A stretch of DNA of 64,000 nt from Paractinoplanes atraurantiacus (GTDB lineage: Bacteria > Actinomycetota > Actinomycetes > Mycobacteriales > Micromonosporaceae), in assembly GCF_900215205.1 (NCBI RefSeq), contig NZ_OBDY01000038.1, positions 32,644 to 96,643 on the forward strand. The letters are read 5' to 3'. The position numbers and the translations under genes are program-made. The notes beneath the pieces were generated by a model. The model saw only the letters and a list, made by a program, of their open reading frames with translations, made no database searches and was not told where the DNA came from. Below are positions 8,252-16,665 of this stretch, in pieces (position 1 is the stretch's first letter; each line of letters begins with the position of its first letter).

Positions 8252-9245
8252 CCTCGTCCTCCTCCGCGCACTCCTGCGGCGTCTTGTCGTCACGCAACCG
8301 CAGGAACCGGGGGAAGCGCAAGCGCCCGTCCGGCGTCCGGTTGCCGTAGCGGATCTCCACCACCATCTCGGGTCGTACCCAGTGCGCCCCTCGCGAATCC
8401 TCGCGCGGCACCGCGCCGGCCACGAACGGCGAGCTTCCGGCGCTGAGCGGCTCCAGCCGGGACAGCAGCTCCTTCTCGGCGACCGCCCCGATGCCGCCGC
8501 CGACCCGGCCCCGAAAGGCGAGCCCGTCCGGTGTCGGCACGCCCACCAGCAGTCCCCCGAGCTTGCGGGCGCCCGCTCGCCACCCACCGATCACGTAGTC
8601 GCCCGTACGGTCAAATTTGACCTTGACCCAGTCCGGAGACCGCGTGCCGGGGAGATAGACCGAGTCGGCGCGCTTGGCGACCACGCCCTCGAGGCTGTTC
8701 TCCCGGGCGGCGGCCTCGGTCGCCGGTCCGTCGCCGAACGACGGCGGCACCATCCAGCGCGGCCCGGCCAGGCCGAGCTCTTCGAGCTTCTCGCGGCGGG
8801 CCAGATAGGGCAGGCCGGTGTAGTCCAGGCCGTCGTGATAGAGCAGATCGAAGATCATGTACGTGACGGGGGCAGTCACCGACAGCCGGGCCGCCTTGGA
8901 GCTGTCGCGGACGTGCATGCGCTCGGCCAGCGCGGTGAACGACGGCCGGCCCTTGGCGTCGAGCACCACCATCTCGCCGTCGAGCAGCGTGCCCTCGGGC
9001 AGGCTCAGGCCGGCGATCTCCGGATAGGCGGCGGTGACCACGGCGCCGGAGCGCGCGAACAGGGCGGGTGGACCCCCGGCGAAGAGCGCGAGAACGCGGA
9101 CACCGTCCCACTTGAACTCGTAGCTCCACTCCGGCCCGGCCGGCAGCGCACCGGCGGTGGCGAGCATGGGAGACAGCGGCGCACCGGGCACCCGATCACC
9201 ATAGGCAGAGCCGAACACCTTACGCAGGCGTCTCAGTGATGCCAT
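8241..9245 (-). CDS. ATP-dependent DNA ligase (LigD/LigC type)
   Basis: A 334-aa ATP-dependent ligase. The nucleotidyltransferase motif I is EFKWDGVR with the adenylated Lys near residue 45; motif III (YMIFDLLYHDG), motif IV (EGVVAKR) and motif V (WVKVKF) follow in order, then a C-terminal OB fold (GGWRAGARKLGGLLVG ... WVRPEMVVEI). It seals breaks in non-homologous end joining with Ku and the adjacent polymerase. The ATG at 9245 leaves just 18 bp to the divergent ku start, so the real start may be a downstream GTG at 9218 or 9191; the motif content is unaffected. It overlaps the polymerase gene by 11 bp, implying one transcript. Confidence 0.92.
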   Translation of the reverse strand: MASLRRLRKVFGSAYGDRVPGAPLSPMLATAGALPAGPEWSYEFKWDGVRVLALFAGGPPALFARSGAVVTAAYPEIAGLSLPEGTLLDGEMVVLDAKGRPSFTALAERMHVRDSSKAARLSVTAPVTYMIFDLLYHDGLDYTGLPYLARREKLEELGLAGPRWMVPPSFGDGPATEAAARENSLEGVVAKRADSVYLPGTRSPDWVKVKFDRTGDYVIGGWRAGARKLGGLLVGVPTPDGLAFRGRVGGGIGAVAEKELLSRLEPLSAGSSPFVAGAVPREDSRGAHWVRPEMVVEIRYGNRTPDGRLRFPRFLRLRDDKTPQECAEEDEDGR

Positions 9246-9263
9246 TCTGATCAGGGGGTTCTC

Positions 9264-10145
9264 ATGAGAGCGATCTGGAAGGGCGCCGTCTCCTTCGGCC
9301 TGGTGTCCATCGCCGTGAAGCTTTATTCGGCGACCGAGGAGAAGGACATCCGGTTCCACCAGGTGCATCGCACCGACGGGGGCCGGATCAAATATCAGCG
9401 CACCTGCTCGATCGACGGCGAGGTGGTCAGCTACGACGACATCGCCAAGGGCTACGACATCGGCGGCGGCGAGATGGTCATCCTGACCGACGAGGACTTC
9501 GCCGACCTGCCGCTGACCACGTCCCGGGCGATCGACGTGCTGGAGTTCGTTCCGGCCGAGCAGATCGACCCGATCCTGTTCGCCAAGACCTACTACCTCG
9601 AACCCGAGGGCCAGGCGGCGAAGCCGTACGTCCTGTTGCGTGACGCCCTGCAGGACGCCGACCGGGTCGCGGTCGTCAAGATCGCGCTGCGTCAGCGGGA
9701 ACAGCTGGCCACCCTGCGCGTGCACGAGGGTGTGCTGGTGCTGAACACCATGCTCTGGCCCGACGAGGTGCGCACCCCCGACTTCGGCTTCCTCGACGAA
9801 GACATCGAGACCCGCCCGGCCGAGCTGGCCATGGCGTCGTCGCTGATCGACTCGATGGCCGGCAGCTTCAAGGCCGAGGAGTTCACCGACAACTACCGGG
9901 CCGCCCTCCAGGAGGTCATCGACGCCAAGGTCGAGGGCCGCGAGGTGGTCCAGCCGGAGGAGACCGAGGAGGCGCCGGCGGCCGCGGTCGATCTGATGGC
10001 CGCGCTGAAGGCCTCGGTCGAGCGGGCCAAGGCCGCGCGCGGTGAAAAGGAAGCCCCGGCTAAGAAAGCTGCGCCCGCACGGAAGAAGGCGACACCGGCG
10101 AAGAAGGCCACACCCGCGAAGAAGGCGGCCAAGAAGTCGGCATGA
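9264..10145 (+). CDS. ku: Ku homodimeric DNA end-binding protein
   Basis: Bacterial Ku, 293 aa, opening MRAIWKGAVSFGLVSIAVKLY, which is the family signature. The beta-barrel DNA ring spans residues ~1-250, with the conserved IKYQRTCSIDGEVV-type region. A C-terminal Lys/Ala tail follows (several AKKA and PARKKATPAKK units), the flexible DNA-binding extension common in actinobacteria. It has a strong RBS (CAGGGGGTT) seven bases before ATG 9264. Ku binds double-strand ends and recruits the LigD-type enzymes encoded divergently upstream. The intergenic gap is only 18 bp if the ligase ATG is correct. Confidence 0.96.
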   Translation: MRAIWKGAVSFGLVSIAVKLYSATEEKDIRFHQVHRTDGGRIKYQRTCSIDGEVVSYDDIAKGYDIGGGEMVILTDEDFADLPLTTSRAIDVLEFVPAEQIDPILFAKTYYLEPEGQAAKPYVLLRDALQDADRVAVVKIALRQREQLATLRVHEGVLVLNTMLWPDEVRTPDFGFLDEDIETRPAELAMASSLIDSMAGSFKAEEFTDNYRAALQEVIDAKVEGREVVQPEETEEAPAAAVDLMAALKASVERAKAARGEKEAPAKKAAPARKKATPAKKATPAKKAAKKSA

Positions 10146-10158
10146 TTAAAGTTGCCCC

Positions 10159-10647
10159 GTGGCACTGACGTGGGACGAGTCTTATCTGGGCAAGGTACGC
10201 GCGAGTGTCGGCGACACCGACACGATCCTGTTCGTGGGCGCGCGCGGCGTGATCATCGACGATCAGAACAGGCTGCTGCTCATCCAGCGGTCCGACAACC
10301 ACCGCTGGGCCATTCCGGCCGGCGCGATGGAGCTCGGCGAGAGCATGCAGGAGTGCGCGATCCGCGAGGTGTGGGAGGAGACCGGCCTGCGGGCGACCTC
10401 GCTGACGCCCTTCGCGTTCTACACGGCGTACACGTACACGAACGACTACGGGCACACCTACCAGCAGATCCTCATGTCGTTCAAGATCGACACCTGGGAG
10501 GGTGAGCTGCTGCGCGAGACCGAGGAGTCGGTCGACGCCGGCTTCTTCGCGCTCGACGCGCTGCCCGGGCCCAAGTCCTTCGTGATCGACGAGACCCTGG
10601 CCGACCTGGCGTCGTTCCAGGCCACCGGCCGCCTCGTACTGAAATGA
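10159..10647 (+). CDS. Nudix hydrolase
   Basis: A 162-aa Nudix pyrophosphohydrolase. The complete Nudix box runs from Gly55 to Leu77 (GAMELGE, then REVWEETGL), with every consensus position filled, including the RE and EE catalytic residues. The substrate should be a nucleoside diphosphate linked to another group, but which one cannot be read from sequence. The GTG at 10159 is preceded by TAAAGT at 10147-10152 with a six-base gap, implying a leaderless message of its own despite following ku by only 13 bp. A housekeeping or pool-sanitising role beside a repair gene is plausible but is inference. Confidence 0.93.
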   Translation: MALTWDESYLGKVRASVGDTDTILFVGARGVIIDDQNRLLLIQRSDNHRWAIPAGAMELGESMQECAIREVWEETGLRATSLTPFAFYTAYTYTNDYGHTYQQILMSFKIDTWEGELLRETEESVDAGFFALDALPGPKSFVIDETLADLASFQATGRLVLK

Positions 10648-10684
10648 GTCGCGTCTAAGCCTTCCGGTCGGGCACGATCCGCAG

Positions 10685-11958
10685 GTGCTCGACCTCACGC
10701 CGCTGCGCACGTCCCGCGACTACCGCCTGGTCTTCGCGGGTGGAACCGTCTCCGGTTTCGGCTCTTTCATCACGTACGTCACCATCCCGTTCCAGGTCGC
10801 GCACCTCACGAACGACCCCCTGATGGTCGGCCTGCTGGGCGTGTGCGAGCTGGTCCCCTGCTGGTCATGGCGTTCGTGGGCGGGGCGCTGGCCGACTATC
10901 TGGACCGCCGCCTGCTGGTCCGGGGCGGCGAGTTCGCCCTGGCCGCGCTCACCGCCGTACTGCTGATCAACGCCCTTTCCTCATCGCCACATCTGTGGCT
11001 GCTCTATGTGGTGGCGGCGCTGACGGCCACGGTCGACGGCTTGCAGCGCCCGGCCTTGGAGGCGATGGTTCCCCGCCTGGTGCGCCCGGAGGAGCTGCCC
11101 GCCACCATGGCGCTCCAGTCGCTCGGCATGCAGATCGCCCAACTCGGCGGCCCGGCCCTGGCCGGCCTCCTGATCGCCACGATAGATCTTGCTTGGGTGT
11201 ACGCCTTCGACCTGCTCACCTTCGCGGTCTCGCTCACCTGCCTGACGCTGGTGCGGGCCGTGCCGCCACCACCGGACGCCGACCGCCCGTCCCTGCGGGC
11301 GGTGGTCACGGGCCTGCGGTACGCCCGTTCCCGCCCCGAGTTGCTGGGCACCTACCTGGTCGACATCAACGCCATGTTCTTCGGCATGCCACAGGCCCTC
11401 TACCCGTTCCTGGCCACCCAGCTGGGCGGCCCGCGCGTGCTGGGCCTGCTCTACGCGGCTCCGGCGGTCGGCTCGCTGCTGGCCACGTTGGGCAGCCGCT
11501 GGACGGCACGGGTCCACCGCCACGGCCTGATGGTGGTGATAGCCGCCGCCCTGTGGGGCGTGGGCATCATCGGCGTGGGCCTCTCGAACACCCTCTGGCT
11601 CACCTTGTTCTGCCTGGCCTTCGCCGGCGCCGCCGACATGATCTCCGGCATCTTCCGCGCCATCATCTGGAGCCAGACCATCCCCGACCATTTGCGAGGC
11701 CGCCTGGCCGGCATAGAGATGCTGAGCTACACCACGGGCCCGTTGCTGGGCCAGTTGCGTTCCGGCGCGATGGCCCGAACCCGCCTGGGCGTGACCGGCT
11801 CCATCTGGCTGGGCGGCCTCCTGTGCGTGGCCGGAACAGCCGCCTTGGCCGTTGCCCTGCCCCGCTTCCTCCGCTACGACGGGAAAGACGGCATGGCCCT
11901 GAAGAAGGCCGCCGACGAGGCTTGGGCCGCCGCCGCAGCCGCCCGCGCCACCTCCTGA
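10685..11958 (+). pseudogene. MFS transporter interrupted by a 1-bp frameshift
   Basis: A major facilitator superfamily exporter of about 424 aa when the frame is repaired. The first part (10685-~10855, from GTG) encodes LTPLRTSRDYRLVFAGGTV and the first helix pair in one frame. The rest (~10856-11958) continues in another frame as LLVMAFVGGALADYLDRR, the MFS loop 2-3 motif. The break is at the C-run 10855-10858: one extra C restores a continuous protein. About 11-12 membrane helices are visible. It resembles the EntS/Tet-type drug or siderophore exporter group. It may be a true phase/pseudogene mutation or a sequencing error in a homopolymer; resequencing would decide. Confidence 0.82.
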
Positions 11959-12126
11959 CGGCGGCCGCGTGGGCCGACGGTCGATTTCCAGCTGACGCAG
12001 TTCCCGGCGAAGCGGGCGGAGCCCGCGAGCCCGGGAAGCCACGCAGGACAGCCCGGCAGCCGGGTGAGGAGGGCGAGTCGCACGGACCCGGCCCTAGCTC
12101 CCCGGCCACTCCTCGTGGATTCGTAG

Positions 12127-13386
12127 TTAATGGTCGTTTTTGTCGTCGGCCGAGCCCGGCAGAGGCTTGACCGCGCCGGCCAGCGTGATCGACACAATGA
12201 GTAGGACGGCCACCGCTACCAAGGCGTTCTTCACCGTGACGTGGTCGCCGAGGAAGCCGATCAAGGGCGGGCCGCCCAGGAACGCGCAGTAACCGATCGA
12301 GGCGACCACGCTGACGCGGGCGGCGGCGTGAGCCGGGTCGTCGGCGGCGGCGCTCATGCCGACCGGGAAACCGAGGGACGCGCCCAAGCCCCAGAACAGG
12401 GCGCCGACGAAGGCGACCGGCGTGTTCGGGCCCAGGATGTAGAGGGCCAGCCCGAGCAGGGAAATCACGGCTAGGACCCGGACCACCGGCACGCGGCCGT
12501 ATCGGTCGAGCAGCGGCGGGCCGAACCAGCGGCCGGCGGTCATCGCGGCCAGGAACAACGCGAAGGCCAGCGTTCCGACCGCCGCCGAGGCGCCGTGGCT
12601 GTCGATCATCGAGACGCTGATCCAGTCGATGCCGGCACCCTCGGTGAAGGCGAACGCGAGGACGAAGACCCCGACCAGGATCGTCCGGGGCTCACGCCAG
12701 GTAGCCAGGGCGCGAGAGAGACGACTCTCCGTGGTGACAGTGACCGGCGCCGTCGATCCCACCATCGTCGGGTCGGAGGGAGTGACGGCCGGCGCCGGGC
12801 CGTCGTCGTCGGGGCCGAAGGCGCGGACCGACAGGACGACGACCACCGCGATGACGATCGCCGTGACCGCCAGATGCAGGGTGACCGAAATGTCCAGGGC
12901 GACGGCGGCCACACCGACCAGCGCGCCCGCCACCGTGCCGACGCTGAAGCCGGCGTGGAAGCGCGGCATGATCGCCTTGCCGAGGCGGCGTTCGACGATC
13001 GCGCCCTGCACGTTCATGCCCACGTCCCAGGCGCCGTTCGCGAAGCCGAAGACGAACAGCGAGGCGACCACCGCCCACACGCCGTGCAGATAGCCGAAGG
13101 AGACGCCGAACATCGCGACGCCGAGCACCGCACCCATCGCGCCGACCGTACGCCGGGAGCCGAAGTGCGACACGATCTGGCCCGCGAGCAGCAGCGACAC
13201 GATCGAGCCGGCGGCCAGCGCGAGCAGTACGAGGCCCAGGCGGGACGGGCTGAGGCCCAGCTCGTCGCGGACCTGCGGGATCCGGGAGGCCCAGCTCGCG
13301 GCGGCCACGCCGGCGAAGATGAAGGCCAGGTAGACGGCGCGGGTCGCCGCCCGTACCTCCGTGGTGGCCGGCGTGGTGGTGGTCAT
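12127..13386 (-). CDS. MFS transporter (TetR-controlled)
   Basis: A 419-aa 12-helix major facilitator superfamily permease. The N-terminus RAVYLAFIFAGVAAASWASR opens helix 1, and GQIVSHFGSRRTVG is the loop 2-3 signature motif. A cytoplasmic central loop (residues ~190-220, FGPDDDGPAPAVTPSD) separates the two six-helix bundles. The family is close to the FucP/YybO-like 'ASRIPQVRDELG' sugar or drug transporters, but the substrate cannot be named. The ATG at 13386 overlaps the TetR stop as ATGA, so acetyltransferase, TetR and transporter form one coupled operon; TetR control of a transporter suggests efflux or uptake induced by a small molecule. Confidence 0.9.
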   Translation of the reverse strand: MTTTTPATTEVRAATRAVYLAFIFAGVAAASWASRIPQVRDELGLSPSRLGLVLLALAAGSIVSLLLAGQIVSHFGSRRTVGAMGAVLGVAMFGVSFGYLHGVWAVVASLFVFGFANGAWDVGMNVQGAIVERRLGKAIMPRFHAGFSVGTVAGALVGVAAVALDISVTLHLAVTAIVIAVVVVLSVRAFGPDDDGPAPAVTPSDPTMVGSTAPVTVTTESRLSRALATWREPRTILVGVFVLAFAFTEGAGIDWISVSMIDSHGASAAVGTLAFALFLAAMTAGRWFGPPLLDRYGRVPVVRVLAVISLLGLALYILGPNTPVAFVGALFWGLGASLGFPVGMSAAADDPAHAAARVSVVASIGYCAFLGGPPLIGFLGDHVTVKNALVAVAVLLIVSITLAGAVKPLPGSADDKNDH

Positions 13387-13952
13387 TCAGCGACTCCGAG
13401 GAACCGGCGGACGATCGCGCGGGTCTCCGCCCGGTCGAAGGGTGCGGTGGACAGCGTGCGGTGCATGACGAGGCCCTCGATGAGCGCGTCGACACCGCGG
13501 GCCGTCACCGGGTCGATGAAACGCTCGAGCACGGCCCGTGACCGGCGCATCCACGACTCGGTCACGCTGCGCAGCGCCGGATCGCGCAGCGCGGCCAGAT
13601 AGAGCTCGTACGAGACCACCCAGTCCCGCTCCGTGCCGCCGGCGTCGCCGTTGATCAGGTCGGCCACCGCGTCGGCGAAGCCCTCCAGGTCGCGCACGCC
13701 GGCGAAATGCGCCTCGTAGCGCGGCGACATCTGGTCGGACAGCCGGCGGAAGGCCTGCGCGAGCAGGTCGTCGATGCTGTCGAAGTGATAGGTGATCGAG
13801 CCCAGCGGCACGTCGGCGGCGGCCGCGATGCGGCGGCTGGTGGTGCCGGCGACGCCGTGGTCGGCCACCACCTCGAGCGTCGCGTCGATGATCCGGCTCT
13901 TGCGCTCGGGGTCGTAGCGGCGCGGCGAGCGCGCCGCGGGCACCGTGGTCAC
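13383..13952 (-). CDS. TetR-family transcriptional regulator
   Basis: A 189-aa TetR regulator. The N-terminal helix-turn-helix is in residues ~15-60 (RIIDATLEVVADHGVAGTTS, then DVPLGSITYHFDSIDDLL); the remainder is the all-helical ligand-binding domain. The GTG at 13952 overlaps the stop of the acetyltransferase gene as GTGA, and its own stop overlaps the MFS start, placing it in the middle of a three-gene operon. The likely operator is the 12-bp palindrome at 14512-14523, in the intergenic region with the divergent oxidoreductase. The inducer is unknown. Confidence 0.9.
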   Translation of the reverse strand: MTTVPAARSPRRYDPERKSRIIDATLEVVADHGVAGTTSRRIAAAADVPLGSITYHFDSIDDLLAQAFRRLSDQMSPRYEAHFAGVRDLEGFADAVADLINGDAGGTERDWVVSYELYLAALRDPALRSVTESWMRRSRAVLERFIDPVTARGVDALIEGLVMHRTLSTAPFDRAETRAIVRRFLGVAE

Positions 13953-14509
13953 GGCTCCACCTCCCGGATGACGCGGGCCGGGTTGCCCACGGCGACCACG
14001 TTCGGTGGCAGGTCCTTGGTGACGATCGCTCCCGAGCCGACCACGGTGTTCTCGCCGATGGTGACGCCGGGCAGGACGATCACGCCGCCGCCGAGCCAGA
14101 CGTTGTCGCCGATCACGATCGGTGTGGCCGCCTCCCACTTGTCGCGTCGCGGCCCGGCCGCGACGGGATGCCAGGCGGTCAGGAGCTGGACGTTCGGCCC
14201 CATCTGCACGTCGTCGCCGATCGTGATCGGGGCGACGTCGAGGCAGATCAGCCCGAAGTTGGCGAACGTGCGGGCCCCGACGAAGGTCTGGTAGCCGTAG
14301 TCGCAGCGGAACGGCGGGCGGATCTCGCTGTCCTCGCCGAACGATCCGAGCAGCTCGGTGAGCAGCTCACGGCGCAGCTCGCCGTCGGCCGGGTCGGCCT
14401 GGTTGAGGCGGTGGGTGAGGGAGGCCGCGCGGAGCATCTCGCGGGCCAGGTCGGGATCGTCGGCCTGGTAGAGCTCGCCGGCGAGCATCCGGTCGCGCAT
14501 GGAAGCCAT
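13949..14509 (-). CDS. Sugar O-acetyltransferase (left-handed beta-helix, MAT/GAT type)
   Basis: A 186-aa hexapeptide-repeat acetyltransferase of the maltose/galactoside acetyltransferase family. It has the N-terminal Mac domain (MRDRMLAGELYQADDPDLA), then left-handed beta-helix turns (IGDDVQMGPNVQLLTAWHPV with the catalytic His, IGDNVWLGGGVIVLPGVTIG, GNPARVIRE). It transfers acetyl from acetyl-CoA to a sugar hydroxyl, often detoxifying non-metabolisable sugars. The ATG at 14509 is chosen; another ATG three codons in (14500) is possible. First gene of the operon acetyltransferase-TetR-MFS, which fits a sugar-handling or sugar-export unit (inference). Confidence 0.9.
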   Translation of the reverse strand: MASMRDRMLAGELYQADDPDLAREMLRAASLTHRLNQADPADGELRRELLTELLGSFGEDSEIRPPFRCDYGYQTFVGARTFANFGLICLDVAPITIGDDVQMGPNVQLLTAWHPVAAGPRRDKWEAATPIVIGDNVWLGGGVIVLPGVTIGENTVVGSGAIVTKDLPPNVVAVGNPARVIREVEP

Positions 14510-14511
14510 GC

Positions 14512-14523
14512 GTACGATCGTAC
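14512..14523. promoter_or_regulatory. Perfect palindrome, candidate TetR operator
   Basis: GTACGATCGTAC is a perfect 12-bp palindrome just 2 bp upstream of the acetyltransferase start and about 14 bp upstream of the -10 (TAGAAT, 14537-14542) of the divergent oxidoreductase. A repressor bound here would block both genes. The TetR protein encoded in the operon is the natural candidate binder (inference). Confidence 0.5.
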
Positions 14524-14548
14524 ATAGAACCCTGGATAGAATGCGGCC

Positions 14549-15676
14549 GTGATCGCGAAGCCGGCTTGGGATGTCGTGGTGGTCGGCGGCGGCCCGGCCG
14601 GTTTGTCGGCGGCGCACGCGGCCGCGACGGCCGGCGCGCGCACGATCGTGCTGGAGCGAGCCGAGCACCCCCGGTACAAGACCTGCGGCGGCGGCCTCCT
14701 CGGCAGCTCACTCGCCCTCGCGGCCCCGCTCGTCGACGTGCCGGGCCGGGACAGCATCGAGTCGATCACCTTCACCCGGGACGGCCGGCGTTCCTTCACC
14801 CGGCACGCGAGCGGCCGGCCGCTGCTCACCATGGTCCGCCGCGACGAATTCGACCTGGCCTGGTCCAAGGCGGCCGCCGCGGCGGGCGCGACCGTGCGGC
14901 AGAACAGCCAGGTCCGCGCGATCGACCAGGACGGCGACGCGGCCACCGTCACGCTGGCCGGCGGCGAGCAGGTCACCGGCCGGGTGGTGATCGGCGCCGA
15001 CGGCTCGGCCGGCATCACCTCCCGCTACGTCGGCATCACCCTCGACCAGCAGGATCTCGGCCTCGAGGTGGAGCTCGCGGCGACCGAGGACGACCGGCGG
15101 CGGTGGCGTGGCCGGGTGCTTCTCGACTGGGGGCCGTTCCCCGGCTCCTACGGCTGGGTCTTCCCGAAGGACGACGAGCTCACGGTCGGCGTGATCATGG
15201 CGAAGGGCAACGGCACCGAGACCAAGCGCTACCTGGGCACCTTCGTCCAGCGGCTGGGCCTGAGCAGCCGCGAGGTCGTTCGCGACTCGGGCCACCTCAC
15301 CCGCTGCCGCAAGCCCGACTCCCCGCTGCGCCGCGGCCGGGTCATGGTCGCCGGCGACGCGGCCGGCCTGCTGGAGCCGTGGACCCGCGAGGGCATCAGC
15401 TACGCGCTGCGCTCCGGCGCCTGGGCGGGCGCGGCCGCGGCCGGCGGCGATCTCGGCGCCTACGAGCGGCGGGTCGCGAGCGAGCTCGAGCCGGAGATGG
15501 CCGCGGGCCGACGCCTGCTCGGCGCTTTCTCCCGGCACCCCGCGGTGGCCCACCTGGCGATGGGCACGCCGCTGGGCTGGCGGGCGTTCGAGACGTTCTG
15601 CCGTGGCGATCTCTCGATGGCGCGGGTGCTCGAGCGGCGAGGCGTCCGAGCGATCCTCAGTCTCTTCCGCTCTTAA
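14549..15676 (+). CDS. Geranylgeranyl-reductase-family FAD oxidoreductase
   Basis: A 375-aa FAD-dependent reductase/monooxygenase-fold protein. It has the N-terminal Rossmann motif DVVVVGGGPAGLSAAHA, the KTCGGGL signature typical of geranylgeranyl reductases near residue 50, GADGSAG, and the second FAD motif VAGDAAGLLEPWTREGISYAL. These enzymes saturate isoprenoid chains (menaquinone tail, membrane lipids or chlorophyll phytyl groups); here a quinone or isoprenoid substrate is likely but unproven. GTG 14549 follows TAGAAT by six bases, so the mRNA is probably leaderless. The stop TAA shares a TTAA tetranucleotide with the stop of the converging DUF6226 gene. Confidence 0.9.
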   Translation: MIAKPAWDVVVVGGGPAGLSAAHAAATAGARTIVLERAEHPRYKTCGGGLLGSSLALAAPLVDVPGRDSIESITFTRDGRRSFTRHASGRPLLTMVRRDEFDLAWSKAAAAAGATVRQNSQVRAIDQDGDAATVTLAGGEQVTGRVVIGADGSAGITSRYVGITLDQQDLGLEVELAATEDDRRRWRGRVLLDWGPFPGSYGWVFPKDDELTVGVIMAKGNGTETKRYLGTFVQRLGLSSREVVRDSGHLTRCRKPDSPLRRGRVMVAGDAAGLLEPWTREGISYALRSGAWAGAAAAGGDLGAYERRVASELEPEMAAGRRLLGAFSRHPAVAHLAMGTPLGWRAFETFCRGDLSMARVLERRGVRAILSLFRS

Positions 15677-16203
15677 TCAGAACCGCCGCGCGTGGGCCAG
15701 GGCGCCCACAACACCGGCGCGGCGAAGCCACCGCGGCGCGCGTCACGGGCGTCCCGGCGGGTCAGCGGCCCCTCGCGACGGCCGTTGACGCCGACGCCGA
15801 TCAGCCTCGTCTCGAACCAGGAGCCACCCACACCGCGGCGCACCCGCTCCCACAGACCACCCTCGACCAGGGCGAACGCCTGTTTACGGAGCACGTCGAC
15901 GAGCTGGGCCGGGTCTTCCGCGCAGACCTCGCACCCACAGGCGGGCAGCGCCTCGGCCCACCACCGGCCCAGGCGAACGGTGAGGCCCGGAAAATCGGTG
16001 AAGGCTATGGCGAGGGGAGCTGCGGCGGGCGTACGCGGCATGAGCCGCTCCATCCGCACCAGGGCCTCGGCCGGCCCCAGCTGCTCCTTGGTCTCCCTGC
16101 GGTCGACCACATAACGCTGGTCCAGCTCGTCGAGCAGCGCCTCAGCCGCGTCGTGCAGGACAGCGAAGCGGTTGGCGCCGGTAATGTGCGGGTCGGCCCT
16201 CAC
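15673..16203 (-). CDS. DUF6226-like hypothetical protein
   Basis: A 176-aa cytoplasmic protein resembling the actinobacterial DUF6226 group: an N-terminal LLDELDQRYVVDRRE segment, a central PLAIAFTDFPGLTVRLGRWW core, and a CGCEVCAED cysteine cluster (three Cys) that could hold metal. No signal peptide or membrane segment is present. The GTG at 16203 follows a CATACT hexamer (minus strand, 16210-16215) by six bases, compatible with a leaderless message. It converges on the geranylgeranyl-reductase-type gene with a 4-bp overlap of stop codons. Function unknown. Confidence 0.7.
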   Translation of the reverse strand: MRADPHITGANRFAVLHDAAEALLDELDQRYVVDRRETKEQLGPAEALVRMERLMPRTPAAAPLAIAFTDFPGLTVRLGRWWAEALPACGCEVCAEDPAQLVDVLRKQAFALVEGGLWERVRRGVGGSWFETRLIGVGVNGRREGPLTRRDARDARRGGFAAPVLWAPWPTRGGSD

Positions 16204-16260
16204 TCGCGCAGTATGCCGCTCTCGGCCAGCGGCAGACCAGCGGTTCGGCCGGATCCCGCC

Positions 16261-16461
16261 TCATTCGAAGGAGAACTCGTCCTGCTTGACACCCTCCACG
16301 AACGCCCTCCACTCCGAGGGGTCGAAACAGAGGACAGCTCCCCCGGGGTTTTTCGAGTCGCGGACGAGAATGTTGCCGTCCGCCTGGGCGACTTCGACGC
16401 ATGTGCCGCCGGAGCATCGTCTCGCGCGGCGCCATCGTAGTTCGTCGGTCCGGTAGTTCAT
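16261..16461 (-). CDS. DUF397 protein
   Basis: A 66-aa DUF397 protein: RWRRARRCSGGTCVEVA, then ILVRDSKNPGGAVLCFDPSEW and FVEGVKQDEF. DUF397 proteins in actinomycetes are small partners or antagonists of XRE/DUF5753 regulators encoded nearby (as in the WhiJ/AbaA-like systems), with developmental or antibiotic roles. ATG 16461 is chosen because translation from it begins directly at the conserved domain. This copy is 200 bp beyond the second DUF397 gene, with its own promoter region (16,465-16,610), so it is probably an independent paralogue. Confidence 0.85.
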   Translation of the reverse strand: MNYRTDELRWRRARRCSGGTCVEVAQADGNILVRDSKNPGGAVLCFDPSEWRAFVEGVKQDEFSFE

Positions 16462-16593
16462 TTGCACACCTCCGTGCCGGTTCCCGAAGTCCACGTTAAG
16501 GGACCGTTTCGGGGTGCGGCAGGAGTGAATGCCGACGTACGGGGAATTTATGCGCTTATATGTGGCTCAGGCCGTTTTACGGTGCACGGTCGA

Positions 16594-16607
16594 GTCGGCT
16601 AGCCGAC
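16594..16607. promoter_or_regulatory. 14-bp perfect palindrome upstream of first DUF397 gene
   Basis: GTCGGCTAGCCGAC is a perfect palindrome about 133 bp upstream of the DUF397 start at 16461 and just past the terminator hairpin of the regulator operon. It could be an operator for the nearby XRE regulator or another dimeric factor. Evidence is sequence symmetry only. Confidence 0.35.
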
Positions 16608-16618
16608 AGTTCTAAGTA

Positions 16619-16648
16619 CCGCCCTGCGTAAGAGCGTACGCAGGGCGG
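16619..16648 (-). terminator. Terminator hairpin of the XRE-DUF397 operon
   Basis: CCGCCCTGCGTA (16619-16630) pairs perfectly with TACGCAGGGCGG (16637-16648) around a 6-base loop: a 12-bp stem directly after the DUF397 stop at 16666 (minus strand). The U-tract is weak (TACTT), so it may act as an intrinsic or I-shaped actinobacterial terminator. Confidence 0.7.
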
Positions 16649-16665
16649 CGGGTGGTGCAGGCCGA

